From Mastigias papua (lineage: Eukaryota; Cnidaria; Scyphozoa; Rhizostomeae; Mastigiidae), in assembly GCA_964019165.1 (NCBI GenBank), contig OZ025282.1, positions 13,865,729 to 13,929,728 on the forward strand: a DNA stretch of 64,000 nt, given 5' to 3'. The translations under genes were made by a program, and so were the position numbers. Below the pieces are notes generated by a model that had not been told where the DNA came from, searched no databases, and worked only from the letters and a program-made list of their open reading frames with translations. Positions 47,401 through 59,073 of this stretch are shown here, in pieces. The number at the start of each line of letters is the position of its first letter. Positions within the stretch are counted from its first letter, which is position 1.

Positions 47401-49402
47401 AACAAATATACTTTTATAACTTCACGTTACAAAGTTTAGGTAGTCTACTATATAAATTGATTTGTTTTGGGATATTATTCCGTGTATCTATCGTGAGCTT
47501 TCAGTTTATTCTGGCAAGGTTAAATGAGAACACTTGAATTTCTCGCAACATCTTGTGTATTGCAAACCAAAGAATGTTGAATAGTTTGTTGTAACTGGTG
47601 CCACTCAGATTTCTATTGTCGTATACAGCTCTATATAGCTGAACTTCTGATATTTTCCTTGAAATCAGTACATCTAAATTCCCACAACTATTGATTGGGT
47701 TAGGCTACAAAAAATAGGAACTCTTTTGGGCTTCTCTTAGCTTTGTCTTCAATCTTATCTAGTAAACTTGATATCTGTCGTAATTTCACATAAAATTTGG
47801 TGCATGAAAAGTTCGACGTCTGAATCGAACTGGGATTAAATACATTTGGGTCGACCTAAATTCACATTTAGTTCGGCGCATGAAAAGTTCGACGTCTGAA
47901 CCATGCCTTAAAACATTTAGTGACGACATTAATATGAAATTTGGACTAGACAAATGTGCCAGAGCAGAATTCAAACGGGGTAAACTAGCTACAATGACAT
48001 CAATCAGACTTGATGAAGAAACGACTATCAAAGAGTTGCAACAAAAGGATAGCTACAAATACCTTGGAATAAATGAAGCTGATGGTATTCAGCATGCAAA
48101 GATGAAAGAAAAGATAAGAAAGGCGTATTATAGGAGAGTTAGACTGATACTCAAGAGTGAACTTAAAGCAGTTAATCGTATTGCAGCCATCAACTCTCTT
48201 GCTATCCCAGTCATCACATATAGTATGAATATACTCAATTGGAAGATAAATGACCTCAAAAGGCTTGACACGAAGACAAGGAAACTCTTGACAACGTATA
48301 GAATGCATCATCCAAAAGCAGATGTGGATCGACTATACCTACCAAGAAGCGAAGGAGGGAGGGGACTAATGCAAATAGAGTTAACTGTCAAGATAGTGAC
48401 TGTTGGTCTCGAAACATATTTAAGAGAAAGCAAGGACGAAATGATGAAATTGGTATTAGAGCATGAGAAGAAAAAGAAGTTATACTCTGTTACAAAAGAG
48501 GCTACCAAATTTTGTAGAGAGCTAGAAGTCGATCAACCAGGGCACAGGGAAACGGATAGTGTCACAAATAAAGCCAAAGAAGTCAAGAATATAGTGAAAA
48601 AACAAGGAAAAGAACAGATAAGAATAAGATGGGAACAGAAGCCGCTGCACGGTCAGTACTTGAAAAGATTGAAGAGACCAGATGTTGATGAAACTGAAAC
48701 ACATAAGTGGTTAAAAAGTTCAGGATTAAAATCAGAGACAGAAGGCCTAATAATAGCAGCACAAGACCAAAGTTAATGACAAAGCAATATCAAAGTGAAA
48801 TAATGAAGAATGGAATGAATCCCAAATGACGACTATGCAATCAATATAATGAAACAATTGATCACATTGTAAGTGGATGTCCTGTATTAGCAAAATCAGA
48901 CTTCATGCAACGGCATGACAAAGCTGCATCATACATACACTGGAGAATTAGTAAAGCATTCAAACTACCTGTAGCGGACAAATGGTATAATCACAGCCTA
49001 GAAACTGTCGTGAGCAATGACCAAGTAACTTTAATATGGGATATGCAGGTACACATAGATAAAGAAATAAAGGCTAACAAGCCTGACATCATTATCAAAG
49101 ATCACATAAACAGCACATGCCAACTGATTGATATGACTATACCTTCGGATAGAAATGTATCAATAAAGGAAGTTGAAAAATTTTCAAAATACAAGGATTT
49201 AGAAATTGAAATAGGCAAAATGTGGAAAATGAAAGTAACTACAATTCCTGTAGTTATAGGTGCGCTTGGAGCTATAAAGAAAGGAATGAAATCGAACATT
49301 GACAAGATACCGGGGAAAATATACTTAGAAGAACTACAGAAGATCACACTACTGGGCACTGCTCATATCCTCAGGAAAGTTCTGTCAACTGACTTAATGT
49401 GA
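44450..49402 (+). pseudogene. A3 polyprotein, split by a DNA transposon
   Basis: ATG 44450; frame to TGA 45314 with a Myb/SANT-like block (RQRWTREEYIQVMTAFYEAK, ANKLANVRRDIVKNKRLED). It resumes in the same frame (PQWKERISKDIECLRKKLS) to TAA 46211 through [16 protein letters not shown]; then WIDYRKAFDSVPHSWI, a shifted [14 protein letters not shown] stretch and LFYMDDLKVFGRDSQQQ. The insertion is at 46592-47907. After it come KTFSDDINMKFGLDKC, YRMHHPKADVDRLYLPRSEG, a frameshift near 48776, a zinc knuckle whose first Cys codon is TGA (RLC..YNETIDHIVSGC), and the nuclease ANKPDIIIKDHINSTCQLID. At least three stops and two frameshifts. Confidence 0.88.
46592..47907. mobile_element. PIF/Harbinger-type element, 1316 bp, inserted in A3
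   Basis: Terminal inverted repeats of about 42 bp begin GGCCTAGTTCAGACGTCGAA at the left and, as reverse complement, GGCATGGTTCAGACGTCGAA at the right, then both continue CTTTTCATGCGCCGAACTAA. TTA is duplicated at 46589-46591 and 47908-47910; removing the element and one TTA restores the A3 reading QTVKTFSDD exactly. TTA duplications and GGC..GCC ends are typical of PIF/Harbinger. Partial copies of the GACGTC/GTCGACC motifs lie inside both ends. No transposase seen. A GC-richer plus-strand frame at 46883-47083 (MFEMSSAEVEAVAAQNNELR) may be a captured or residual coding piece. Confidence 0.88.
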
Positions 49403-49480
49403 CCTTGTATGTCCTAAGATCTATGGATTAGATTTGGATTTGCAGGAAGAACAGAAAAGACTTAATAGACATCTTATAAG

Positions 49481-49494
49481 AATAATAATAATAA
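49481..49494. repeat. (AAT)n junction A3/A3b
   Basis: AATAATAATAATAA. Confidence 0.95.
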
Positions 49495-50454
49495 ACATCC
49501 TGATCTGCCAGCCACAAAACAAGCCAAGATGGTCAAAGAAGCTGCCAAAGCCTGTGGTCTGAAACAGCTAGGTGAGAAATGGCTTAAAAAGCCACTACAT
49601 GGAAAGTATAATCTCCGATGCCAGAAAGCTGATGTTGATGTAACTGCAACCCATCAGTGGTTACGGAGCTCTGGACATAAGTCAGAAACTGAAGGTTTCA
49701 TTATTGCTGCCCAAGGCCAATCTTTGTTTACAAGAAACTACCAGGCAAACATTCTAAAGACTGGTGTAGATGATAAATGTAGGTTTTGTGACAAATTCAC
49801 TGAAACAATTGATCATCTTATATCTAGTTGCTCGATACTAGCACAAACCGAATACAATAACCGCCATGATAGAGTAGGCCAGTATCTACATTGGACCATA
49901 TGTAAACATTATCGGTTATCAACACCCACTAATTGGTTTGGGCACCACCCCCAACCTGTAGTTGAAGGAGAAAATGTATCGATCCTCTGGGATTTCTCTA
50001 TACACACTGATCGTACTATTCAAGCGAACAGACCAGACATCATAATAAAAGACTTCAAAGAACAAACTTGCCTCTTAATAGATATGAGTATCCCTACAGA
50101 GCAGAACATCGCTGTTAAAGAATTTGATAAACTCAGCAAGTATAAAGACCTTGAAATTGAAATTGGCAGAATGTGTAACTTGAAAGCAACAACAGTACCT
50201 GTGATTGTAGGCGCTCTTGGACTGATAAAAAAGGGCTGCCAAAAGCATCTTGACAAGATCCCAGGACAACCACAACTCCAGAAAATCCAACAAATAGTAT
50301 TGAAAAAACGGCTCATATTTTGCAGAAGACTCTCTCTATTTAAATTTTAGTTTTGTTTTAATTGATGTTTTTGTTTCTTAGACCTTTGCCGACCTTACGT
50401 CACTGGGGTGATTCGGTCAGCAATTGTACTAGAGAGCAAATGTGAAGAAATAGT
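49495..50454 (+). mobile_element. R4/Dong-type element A3b, 5'-truncated copy of the A3 subfamily
   Basis: Coding homology begins at the first base after the microsatellite: HPDLPATKQAKMVKEAAKAC, then LKKPLHGKYNLRCQKADVDV (A3: QKPLHGQYLKRLKRPDVDE), the intact knuckle CRFCDKFTETIDHLISSC, ANRPDIIIKDFKEQTCLLID and [14 protein letters not shown]. Near 50300 a one-base change in an A run shifts the end, so LLGTAHIL reads as LKKRLIFC. The trailer ends AAATAGTAAA before the next (TAA)n. Confidence 0.87.
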
Positions 50455-50470
50455 AAATAATAATAATAAT
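50455..50470. repeat. (AAT)n junction A3b/A4
   Basis: AATAATAATAATAAT within AAATAATAATAATAAT. Confidence 0.95.
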
Positions 50471-53400
50471 TCATCATGGGTATGACATAAAACTACAACC
50501 AGTTGCAGAGTTTCGACGTGGGATAATTAGGTTACTCTTTGCTGCAACTACCTCCAGGTCAACCTTGAGCAAGGTGTAGTACCTGTCAGCTCTCCACGAG
50601 ACCTCAAAGTACCGGGTTGGCATCTGGCGGGGGTTAGTCTGTCTCATGGGTAGGGGGGACTCTTTAATCTTGGTTGACAGCCTCCCTAGAGATGGTGTCT
50701 CCATAAAAACAAAGGTGGTTGTGTAACCTTAAATTCACAAATCCTCTTATGAGTGAAATGTCAATTCAAAGTATTGAAAATAACAGCATTAATGGGACTG
50801 GATCTATTGGTGAAGGTTCTTCGCTCGGCAGGTGTTCCTCGGTACAGCAGCGGGGGCCCGGTCGTTATCCTGCTACTGCTAGAATGAAATGGAGTAAGGA
50901 GGTGAATAAAGTAGTCATGGAATGTTTTTACAAATATAGGCCATGTGATGAAGATGGAAAACCTATCAGGGGATACAGGCAAAGAATGTATAGAGAATGG
51001 AGAGAAAGGGGAATGTTTGAATCAACAGAGCAACGTGTGTGTGACCAAGCAAGGGCAATTAGAAAGAATGGTTGGTTGTCAGAGATTGAATTGGAAGCTA
51101 TTAAAAGACAAGTAGAAAATGAATCCCAGAGTGACATTTAAAGAACAAATTGAAGTAGTCACAATAGAGCCAATAGTTAATGTTGATGGTATAGTTGAAG
51201 AAGAGTTGGGTGATGTAAGAGATAGCCTTAGTAGTACTGTCGTTTGTTTAGATGAAGATAATAGGTTGATCGTTAAACGCTTAAAGGAAATACTTGCAGA
51301 AAGAAAGACATGCCAAGGCATTATATTTAAGAAGGTGGGAAGGAAGCTTTTAAAGGTCCAAGCAGAGAGAGTAAATGAAGCACTTAAGTATTTGGAGAGC
51401 AAGAGTATTACAGAAACAAATAATTTAATTGTAGCTGCAAGTGTGTGGGTCGCTGAACAGCTAGGACTAAAGAAAGTGGAGCATAGGAAGAAATATGAAC
51501 CATTTTGGAAACAGAGGATTGAAGGTGACATAAGGAGACTGAGACAAGAAGTCAATGTTATGGAAAGACAATTGAAAGAAGGATGGGTGGAGGGAAAAAA
51601 CGAAAGTTGCTTGGGCTACAGGAAAAGTACAGAGTTAAAAGAAAGGGTCTAAAAACTGTAATTGAGGAACTCAAACAAAGGATGCTTGCAAAAAGTGCCA
51701 AAGTCAGAAGGATTGAACAGAGAATTGAACAATTCAGACAAAATAGACTTTTCAGTGTTGATCAGAAGAGAATATACTCAGAATTTAATGGGGGGAGAGG
51801 GAGATCAAGCGATGATTCAAATGCTGAAGAAAGTAAACGATTTTGGGGAAATATTTGGAGTATTTAAAAAGAGCACAACCAAGAGGCAGAATGGCTGAAA
51901 GATCTGAAGGCTGGGTAGGAAAATGAACATCAATATCAAGAAAGGGTGATTATAAGTGTGGAGAAGGTAAGAGATCAATGTAGAAAGATGCCTAACTGGA
52001 AAGCACCAGGAAAGGATGGTGTGCAGGGGTATTGGTTAAAAAATTTGACCAATCTTAATAGCCGAATCGCTGGTCAGATGAATAGTATCTTGATGGGAGA
52101 AAACAGCCTACCAGCATGGATAACACATGGTCGCACTGTGCTTTGTCAGAAAGATCCGAAGAAGGGGAATGCAGCAGAAAACTATCGCCCTATTACATGT
52201 CTTCCACTAATGAGGAAACTCCTGACAGGAATGATAGCAGAAGAGACTTATAAGTATCTTGACCATAGGAAACTTTTACCTGATGAGCAAAAAGGATGTA
52301 GGAGAGGAAGCTGCGGAACAAAGGATCATTTACTTATCGACAAGACTGTACTGAAAGATTGTAGGAAAAGGCACACTAATCTATCAATGGCATGGATAGA
52401 TTACAAGAAAGCGTATGACCTTGTTCCACATAGCTGGATCATTGAATGTATGAAGATGTTTGGAATAGCGGAGAATGTGACAAATTTTTTAGGAAAAAGT
52501 ATGGAGCAATGGAAGTTATCACTGACATCAAATGGTAAAGATCTTGGGGAGGTTGATGTGAAAAGAGGGATGTTTCAAAGAGACAGTCTCTCACCTCTTC
52601 TGTTTGTTCTGTGCATGATACCGTTGTCATTGGTTCTTAGGAAGGTAAATGTATGCTATGAATAGGGAAAGAAAAGATACAAGCTGAATCATCTGCTATT
52701 CACGGATGATTTGAAGCTGTTTTCTAAGAGTGAAGAGCAGACAGAAACACTTGTGAGGACTGTTCATATTTTTAGTACAGATATTGGGACGGAGTTTGGA
52801 TTGAAGAAATGTGGAATTCTTGTGATGAAGAGAGGGAAAGTAGTTAGATGTGAAGGAATAACCCTGCCAAATGGGGAAATAATGAAAGAAGTTGAAAAGC
52901 AAGGGTATACGTATTTAGGGATAATTGAACTGGATAAAATCAAAGAAAAAGAAATGAAAGAAAAAGCCATTAAGGAATATAAGCGAAGGCTGAGATTGGT
53001 GCTAAAATCAAAATTAAATGGGAAAAACAAAATAACAGCAATAAATACATGGGCAGTGGCAATATTCAGGTATGGGGCAGGAATAGTGTATTGGAAAGAA
53101 AGTGAATTGAAAGAAATTGATAGGAAATCTAGAAAGACAATGACAATGTATGGAGCACTACACACAAAAAGTGATGTTGACAGATTATATATAAAGAGGA
53201 AAGAGGGAGGCAGAGGTTTGATTAGTGTAGAGAGGTGCGTATGCGATGAGGAAAACAGTTTGGGCTTTTACGTTGCCAATTCGGAGGACAACCTCATTAA
53301 GGGAGTTGCTGCAGCTGGGACAATCAATACGATAGATTCTATATTAAGTAGAGAATTGAAGAACCAAAAGGAAAAGGAACTGAGACAAAACTGGAATGAG

Positions 53401-54256
53401 AAGAGAATGCATGGACAGTTTGTTAGGGAAATGCCAGAGAAAGTTGATAAGGATAAAACGTGGCAATGGCTGTCAAGATGTGATTTGAAAATTGGAACTG
53501 AAGCATTGCTGTGTGCTGCTCAGGAACAGGCCATCAGGACAAATTATGTGAAACACAGTATCGACAGAACCAGTGAAAGCCCTCTGTGCAGGCTATGTGG
53601 GACAAAGAGTGAAAGTATGCAGCATTTAGTAAGTGGGTGTGAGAAATTGGCTCAGAAGGAATACAAACGTCGGCATGACAATGTGGCAAAGAAAGTTCAT
53701 TGGGATCTTTGTAAAAAGAATGGGTTAGAATGCACAGGCAAATGGTATGAACATGTCCCGGAAGGAGCAGTGGAAAATGAGGAAGTGAAATTGTTGTGGG
53801 ATAACAATGTGCAATGTGACTACGTGATAGAGGCAAGAAGACCAGATATAATTATAGTTGACAAGAAAGAGCACAAGGGATTAATCATTGATATTGCTGT
53901 ACCAGCTGATGTAAATGTAGGAGAGAAAGAAAAGGAAAAAGTAGCAAAATATCAGGACTTGAAGAGAGAGATCGCAAGATTGTGGAAACTCAAACGTGTT
54001 GAAGTTGTGCCTATAGTGATATGAGCTCTTGGATGTATCACCAAAGAGTTTGACAGATGGATAGAAAAATTAGGGATAACATGTACTGTTGGAGTGATGC
54101 AGCAGGCTGCTTTATTGGGGACTGCCAGAATTTTGAGGAAAGTGCTAGAAATATAGGAGAGAGCAAACTCTATTAGGCTTTGGTCATTTGTTATGACTCG
54201 CCTAATAGCAGAACTGACGGCAATAACAACAGCCTGAACACAATGTTTAATATAGA
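50471..54256 (+). mobile_element. R4/Dong-type retrotransposon A4, full length, decayed
   Basis: About 3.79 kb, same subfamily as A1 and A2; the leader TCATCATGGGTATGACATAA aligns with TTGTCCTGGGTATGACRTAA. Trailer of 100 bp to (AAT)n. It carries clearly more disabling changes than A1 or A2. Confidence 0.9.
50758..54156 (+). pseudogene. A4 polyprotein, multiple lesions
   Basis: ATG 50758. Myb/SANT-like domain intact ([40 protein letters not shown]). Frameshifts near 51125 and 51600, in-frame stops at 51865, 51916 and 52663, and TGA at 54022 (a Gly codon in A1/A2). The reverse transcriptase has [17 protein letters not shown], but the conserved QGDSLSP reads QRDSLSP and the active site FMDD/YMDD reads FTDD. 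The knuckle CRLCGTKSESMQHLVSGC and nuclease RRPDIIIVDKKEHKGLIIDI are intact. End TARILRKVLEI then TAG. Confidence 0.88.
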
Positions 54257-54268
54257 AAATAATAATAA
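54257..54268. repeat. (AAT)n junction A4/A5
   Basis: AATAATAATAA, four units. Confidence 0.9.
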
Positions 54269-57200
54269 GGTTCTAAAGGATTGTTAATGCCGGGATGGTA
54301 GAGGAAGATGAGCATCCGATACCTATAAAAAGTCCCTATTGGCATGCGCAAAATACAGCCTCTAACAGTCCAAGTCCAGCTCCTGGCCTTCATGTGGCAG
54401 AACTGTTTGGAACTAACAGGAGAAGGGGTGAAAGGCGAGTTTCTGGCGTCTTTAAATATCCAGTGCTCCGGGCAGGATAAGCTCGTTAGCGTTGCTAGCA
54501 GTTATCCTAGGAGAAGGAAAATCTCTGATTTCAAAACCAGGGCAGTTGGGGCTCTTTAATCATGGTAGACAGCCCAACTAGTGGACGCTACACGAACAAT
54601 GGTATGGGCAGGTGCAGCTCCTCAGTCTAGGATGACAATGTATCTAGTGGGGGTTACACAAACAATTATACCTGCAACCCGAAGGTACCGTGCCGAAATG
54701 GGTGAATGGCTACTGCGTAATGAAGTCACCAATCGCGGAACCTGATAGCAGTGGCGACACTATCAAAATACATGCCTTGTCCAGAGGGCCGGGCAACACT
54801 GGATGGACTACATCTGACCCGTGGGTAATAAAAGTAACTTTAATGGGAGATATAGATCAAAACCAATTTCAATCTAATAGCAATGATAGTGGACATGAGC
54901 AGAGAGCACTCCAGGGAAGTAATGTAGATAGAGAACTATCTGTCCCAGAAGGAGAGGCTCCACAGAGACACCATTTATCAATATATACAGATGATGAGAA
55001 AAGGTGGTTAGTGATAGCTGCGGAGGAAGAACGCAGCAGAGGGATCGGGCTTATGCTCAGATTGAAGAGAAGGCGGGATCAACGTTACCCCCAGAAAAAA
55101 CATGTTACGAAGCAAAATCTGAGGGACAATGCAGCAAGGTTTCAGACAGAGATAATGATTAATGACAGTACAGAGTCGATCGAAGATGAACAGGAACAAG
55201 ACACAATTTTAAATGCTAACTTCCAGTGGACTAATGAAATGAAAACAAACTTGTTAAAGATAGAAGAGCGTGAGAGAAAGCGAGGCAGAGGATTTATGAA
55301 GAGGATGAAAGTAGCATGGGATGCAATATATGGAGACAAACCAATGAGCGCTCAGACATTGAGGGATAACGCAGTCAGATTTTGTAGAAATAGTTCATTG
55401 CTCAATCTAATAGAAGTGAGAGATGGGACTGATGTAGAGCCAGAGGTGACGGTTATTATCACTAATGATCAAAACAGAAATGAAGATATGGCCGCTGGAA
55501 ATGAGAGAGATAGTGAGACTGAATGTGATATGACAATTGAAGTGAGCGCAGAGGTAGATCCTGGTAAGAAACAAAATGCAGATGTAGGGCATGGAAATAA
55601 TGGAGAAAATTTAGAAAATGTTAGTGATGAAGACGATGAAACAAAAAGTATGAGACTCAGATTTATGGAAATTCTTCATGCCTTAACACCAACTACAAAA
55701 GTAAGTATTGAAAAAAGAGAGCGATTAATAAAGATCAAGAAAGAAATCTCTAAAGCAGAATTCATTAGGGCAAATACTATTTTGGAAAAGTGCCTCTATG
55801 GCGATGATGACATTTGTAAAGTAGTGGATATGGTATATGCCATGGCAGTAACAATTGAAGAAAGAAATGGGTTAAAATGCAAGTGAAAGAAAACACATGA
55901 ATGGAAAGGTAATGAAACAAAAAATAGGAGAATAAGAAAAAGTGAAGAAAAGATAAAAGGATTGAGACAGATTTTGGCATGGACATCGAACGAAATACAT
56001 AGGAGAGAAAATAAGAGAAAAGCTACTAGGAAGGAAAAAAGAATATTACAAAGACTGAGAAATCTGCAGGAGCAAAAGTTGCTAAAGGATGAAAACTTAA
56101 TACATTTGAAGGAAACGACATTGGATGAGTTAAGATATCGTATCACAAAATTAAAGCATGTAAGAATTAGAGATGCAAGAATACGCAACAATAGATTATT
56201 TGAGCAAGATCAAAGAAAATTCTACAGAAGAACACAAGGAACAATGCTTGGTAAGGGAAAGGTACCAATGATAGAGAAATTTGAAGAATTTTGGGCAGGT
56301 ATATGAGAAGACAATGCTACAACCCCGCACAGAAGATGGATGAATACAGTTGCAAGAAGAATAAGAGAAAAAGTTACGAATGTGCAGGAGTTCACAATCA
56401 CTGAAGAGATATTTTGTGAAGCAGTCAGGAAGAGAAAAAATTGGTCTGCCCCAGGATTAGCTGGAATTCAGAACTTCTGGTGGAAAAAGCTAAGAGGTTC
56501 ATGGAAAGCAGTAGTAATGTGTTTTAAGCGATGGGTAGAACAGCCTGATACAATACCAGAGTGGGTGACAGAAGGAAGAACTATATATTACCAAAGTCTG
56601 AAGATTTATGTAGCGAGAGAAATTACCGTCCAATTACATGTCTTAATACTTGTTATAAACTATTTACAAGCATGATTGCTATCTACATGAAAGACCATGC
56701 AGACAGAAATATCATTTGGGACAGAAGTCAATTAGGTACATGTGCTGGAGTATTAGGAACGGTCGACCAACTCATTGTTGATAGTGCAATAATGGATGAA
56801 GTAAGAAATCAAAAAAGGAACTTGGCGGTTGCATTATATGACTACCAAAAGGCATATGATATGGTTCGGCATGATTGGATGATAAGAGTTTATCAATGGA
56901 TGGGAGTCCCAGAGAAAGTCATAAACGTAATCAGTAAACTAATGGATGGGTGGAAGACCAAACTAGAGGTAATAGAGAATGGGCAAACATCTACAAGTAG
57001 AATAATACATATCACAAAAGGATTCTTGCAGGGAGATAGTTACTCCCCAGTAGGGTTCTGTTTGACTGAGGTTCCAGTAGCGATGTTAATAGAGGATACT
57101 GATGGTTACATGATGGGGAAAAAAGATGAAACAAGAGTGAAAAGAACACAGAGCCTATTTGTAGATGACCTGAAAATCTACCAAGAGAATCACCAAAGGC

Positions 57201-59055
57201 TTGAAGTTGTGAATGAGATGATTGTAAAAGCTAGCATGGACACAGGAGTCTGTTATGGAGTAAAGAAGTGTGCAGAAGTGGTGGTTAGAAGAGGTAAAAT
57301 GATAAAAGGAGAAGGTTTGACAGTATTAGAAGACAGAATGGAAGCATTAGACCCTAGCAAACACGAGATATATAAATTTCTTGGAAGTGAACAGGGAGAC
57401 AAAATAGACGTGAAACGAGTTATGGAAAGAGTGAAGAAAGAAATAAGAAAGAGATTGGAACATCTTACCGAACTTAATCTTAATGATCAAAATCTCATGA
57501 AAGCGATCAACTGTCAAGTAATACCAGTTGCTGGATATGTGATGAATGTATGTCAACTAGGAAAAGGAGAATTGGAGGAATTGGACAAGATAGTGAAAAG
57601 TGCTTTGCGGAGTAAGGGATTCCATGGAAGACAGTCAAGTGATGAGAGGTTCTACTCAAAGAGAAACGACGGTGGTAGACGGCTGAAAAGCTTTAGGGAA
57701 GTCTATGATGAGACGAAGACTAGGTTGGCATGCTACATGGCTATGTCTAAGAATGAGTGGATAATGTCTGCATGGAGGAATGAAATCCATAAAGAGCAGA
57801 TATCATTGAAAAGGGAAGCAGAGAATGCGATGATAAATGTAAATTCAATTGTTGAATTTGATGAAGGGAGTGTGATAATTAATGAGGAAAGATACACAGA
57901 ATGGAAAATGGGATGGAAAAAGTTGAAGAAAATCTTGAGGGATGGGCAAACAAGAAGTAAACAACAAAGTTTTGCAGAGAAGGTGCTTCAGAGCGAAATA
58001 CCAAAACAATATGTAGCAGATGATTATGAATGGTTGAAGTGTAATACCGATCCTAGAAAAACAGCATCAATATTTGCAGTACAAGAGCAAATGGTAGAGA
58101 CTAAAGCATGGAAACTGTTAAGAGGATTAGTGAATGAAGACAAGTGCCGACTATGTGGAGATTTTAGAGAAACTGTGCAGCACCTTCTCTCTGGGTGCAA
58201 GAAATTGGCCGGCTCTGAATATGTTAAACGACATGATAATGCTTTGAAAGTACTGGCAGCGAGATGGGCAGTTGAAAATGGGCTAATTCCAGAAGATACA
58301 AAGTGGTATAATGTGAAATGGGAGCGAGGACAAGTAATCGAAAGCAATGGGAAGAAGCTGCTCTGGGATTGGGAATACCGAATGAGGATGAATTGCATTG
58401 CTAGGCGACCAGATTTGACATTAGAAGACAAGGACAAGAAAATGATATTGTTAATTGATATGGCATGTCCGAATGAAGCAAACAAGGAGGGAAAACGAGA
58501 CGAGAAGATAAGAAAATATCAGCAGCTATGCTTTGAGTTACGAGAACGACGAGGGTATATGGTGAAGGTGATTCCACTTGTAATTGAATGTCTTGGAGGA
58601 GGAATGAGTAACATTAAAATGAGCATAAAGAGGATTTTTGACAGCATTGCTGATAATGAACTGAATAACATAGCAAGAGAAATGCAGAAGATTGTTCTTT
58701 GGGAAAGTGAATCGATAATTAGAAAGACTTTATCTGGATTGTTGACGTAATGAGTCTCAAATGTGTAACTAGCAAATTTTGGTAGTTATCTTCTCCCTCA
58801 AGCCCCTAGTGCTCAGTCTTTCAACTGGTTTGAATTGGGTCCCTTTTGCAAACTATTTGTATGTTCTACTTGAGATATGGATTTTTAGCTAGCTATTGCA
58901 AACTTAGTAGATCCAATGTAAGGTACTGATAATATATAGTGGGGCTATAGCCTGGGGTGCTAGGGGGAGACAATTATGGCCAACTATACTTGTATTTTTA
59001 TGCTTATATTATATTAAGGACTGTAGTATGATTATATAGTTAGTTGGGTAATTCG
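54269..59055 (+). mobile_element. R4/Dong-type retrotransposon A5, third and largest subfamily
   Basis: About 4.79 kb from GGTTCTAAAGGATTG to TAATTCG before (ATA)n. Leader about 570 bp if the ORF starts at 54843; it shares a GGGTGRATGGCTAC motif with A3. Trailer about 300 bp. The protein is the most divergent of the array and has a doubled N-terminal domain. Confidence 0.88.
54843..58750 (+). pseudogene. A5 polyprotein with duplicated N-terminal DNA-binding-like domain
   Basis: The start is placed at ATG 54843 (MGDIDQNQFQS); the open frame extends upstream to 54690 but that part overlaps a leader motif shared with A3. Two similar domains follow: DDEKRWLVIAAEEERSRGIG to TKQNLRDNAARF, and QWTNEMKTNLLKIEERERKR to SAQTLRDNAVRF. 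TGA at 55884 and 56304 (the latter a Trp codon elsewhere) and a frameshift near 56585 interrupt it. From there to 58750 the frame is open for over 700 codons: [55 protein letters not shown] (FVDD active site), SKRNDGGRRLKSF, CRLCGDFRETVQHLLSGC and ARRPDLTLEDKDKKMILLID. Confidence 0.88.
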
Positions 59056-59073
59056 ATAATAATAATAATAATA
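59056..59073. repeat. (ATA)n at the right edge of the R4 array
   Basis: ATAATAATAATAATAATA. On the minus strand it is also the (ATT)n tail of the LINE at 59074-59570. Confidence 0.95.

Larger units (their letters stand above)
43935..49480 (+). mobile_element. R4/Dong-type retrotransposon A3, second subfamily, interrupted
   Basis: Starts GGGGTCAAGGGTCC directly after (ATA)n and ends ATCTTATAAG before (AAT)n. Without the 1316-bp Harbinger-type insertion and its 3-bp duplication the length is about 4.2 kb. The leader (515 bp) is unrelated to that of A1/A2/A4 except in general size; it shares GGGTGGATGGCTAC with the A5 leader (GGGTGAATGGCTAC). The coding part is clearly R4-type but more distant from A1/A2/A4, and pairs with A3b. 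Confidence 0.88.

Noticed and set aside
48820..48850. TGA in place of the first zinc-knuckle Cys in A3 as a recoded codon (selenocysteine-like)
   Set aside because: A3 has several other stops of all three types and A3b has a normal Cys codon here, so it is a nonsense mutation.
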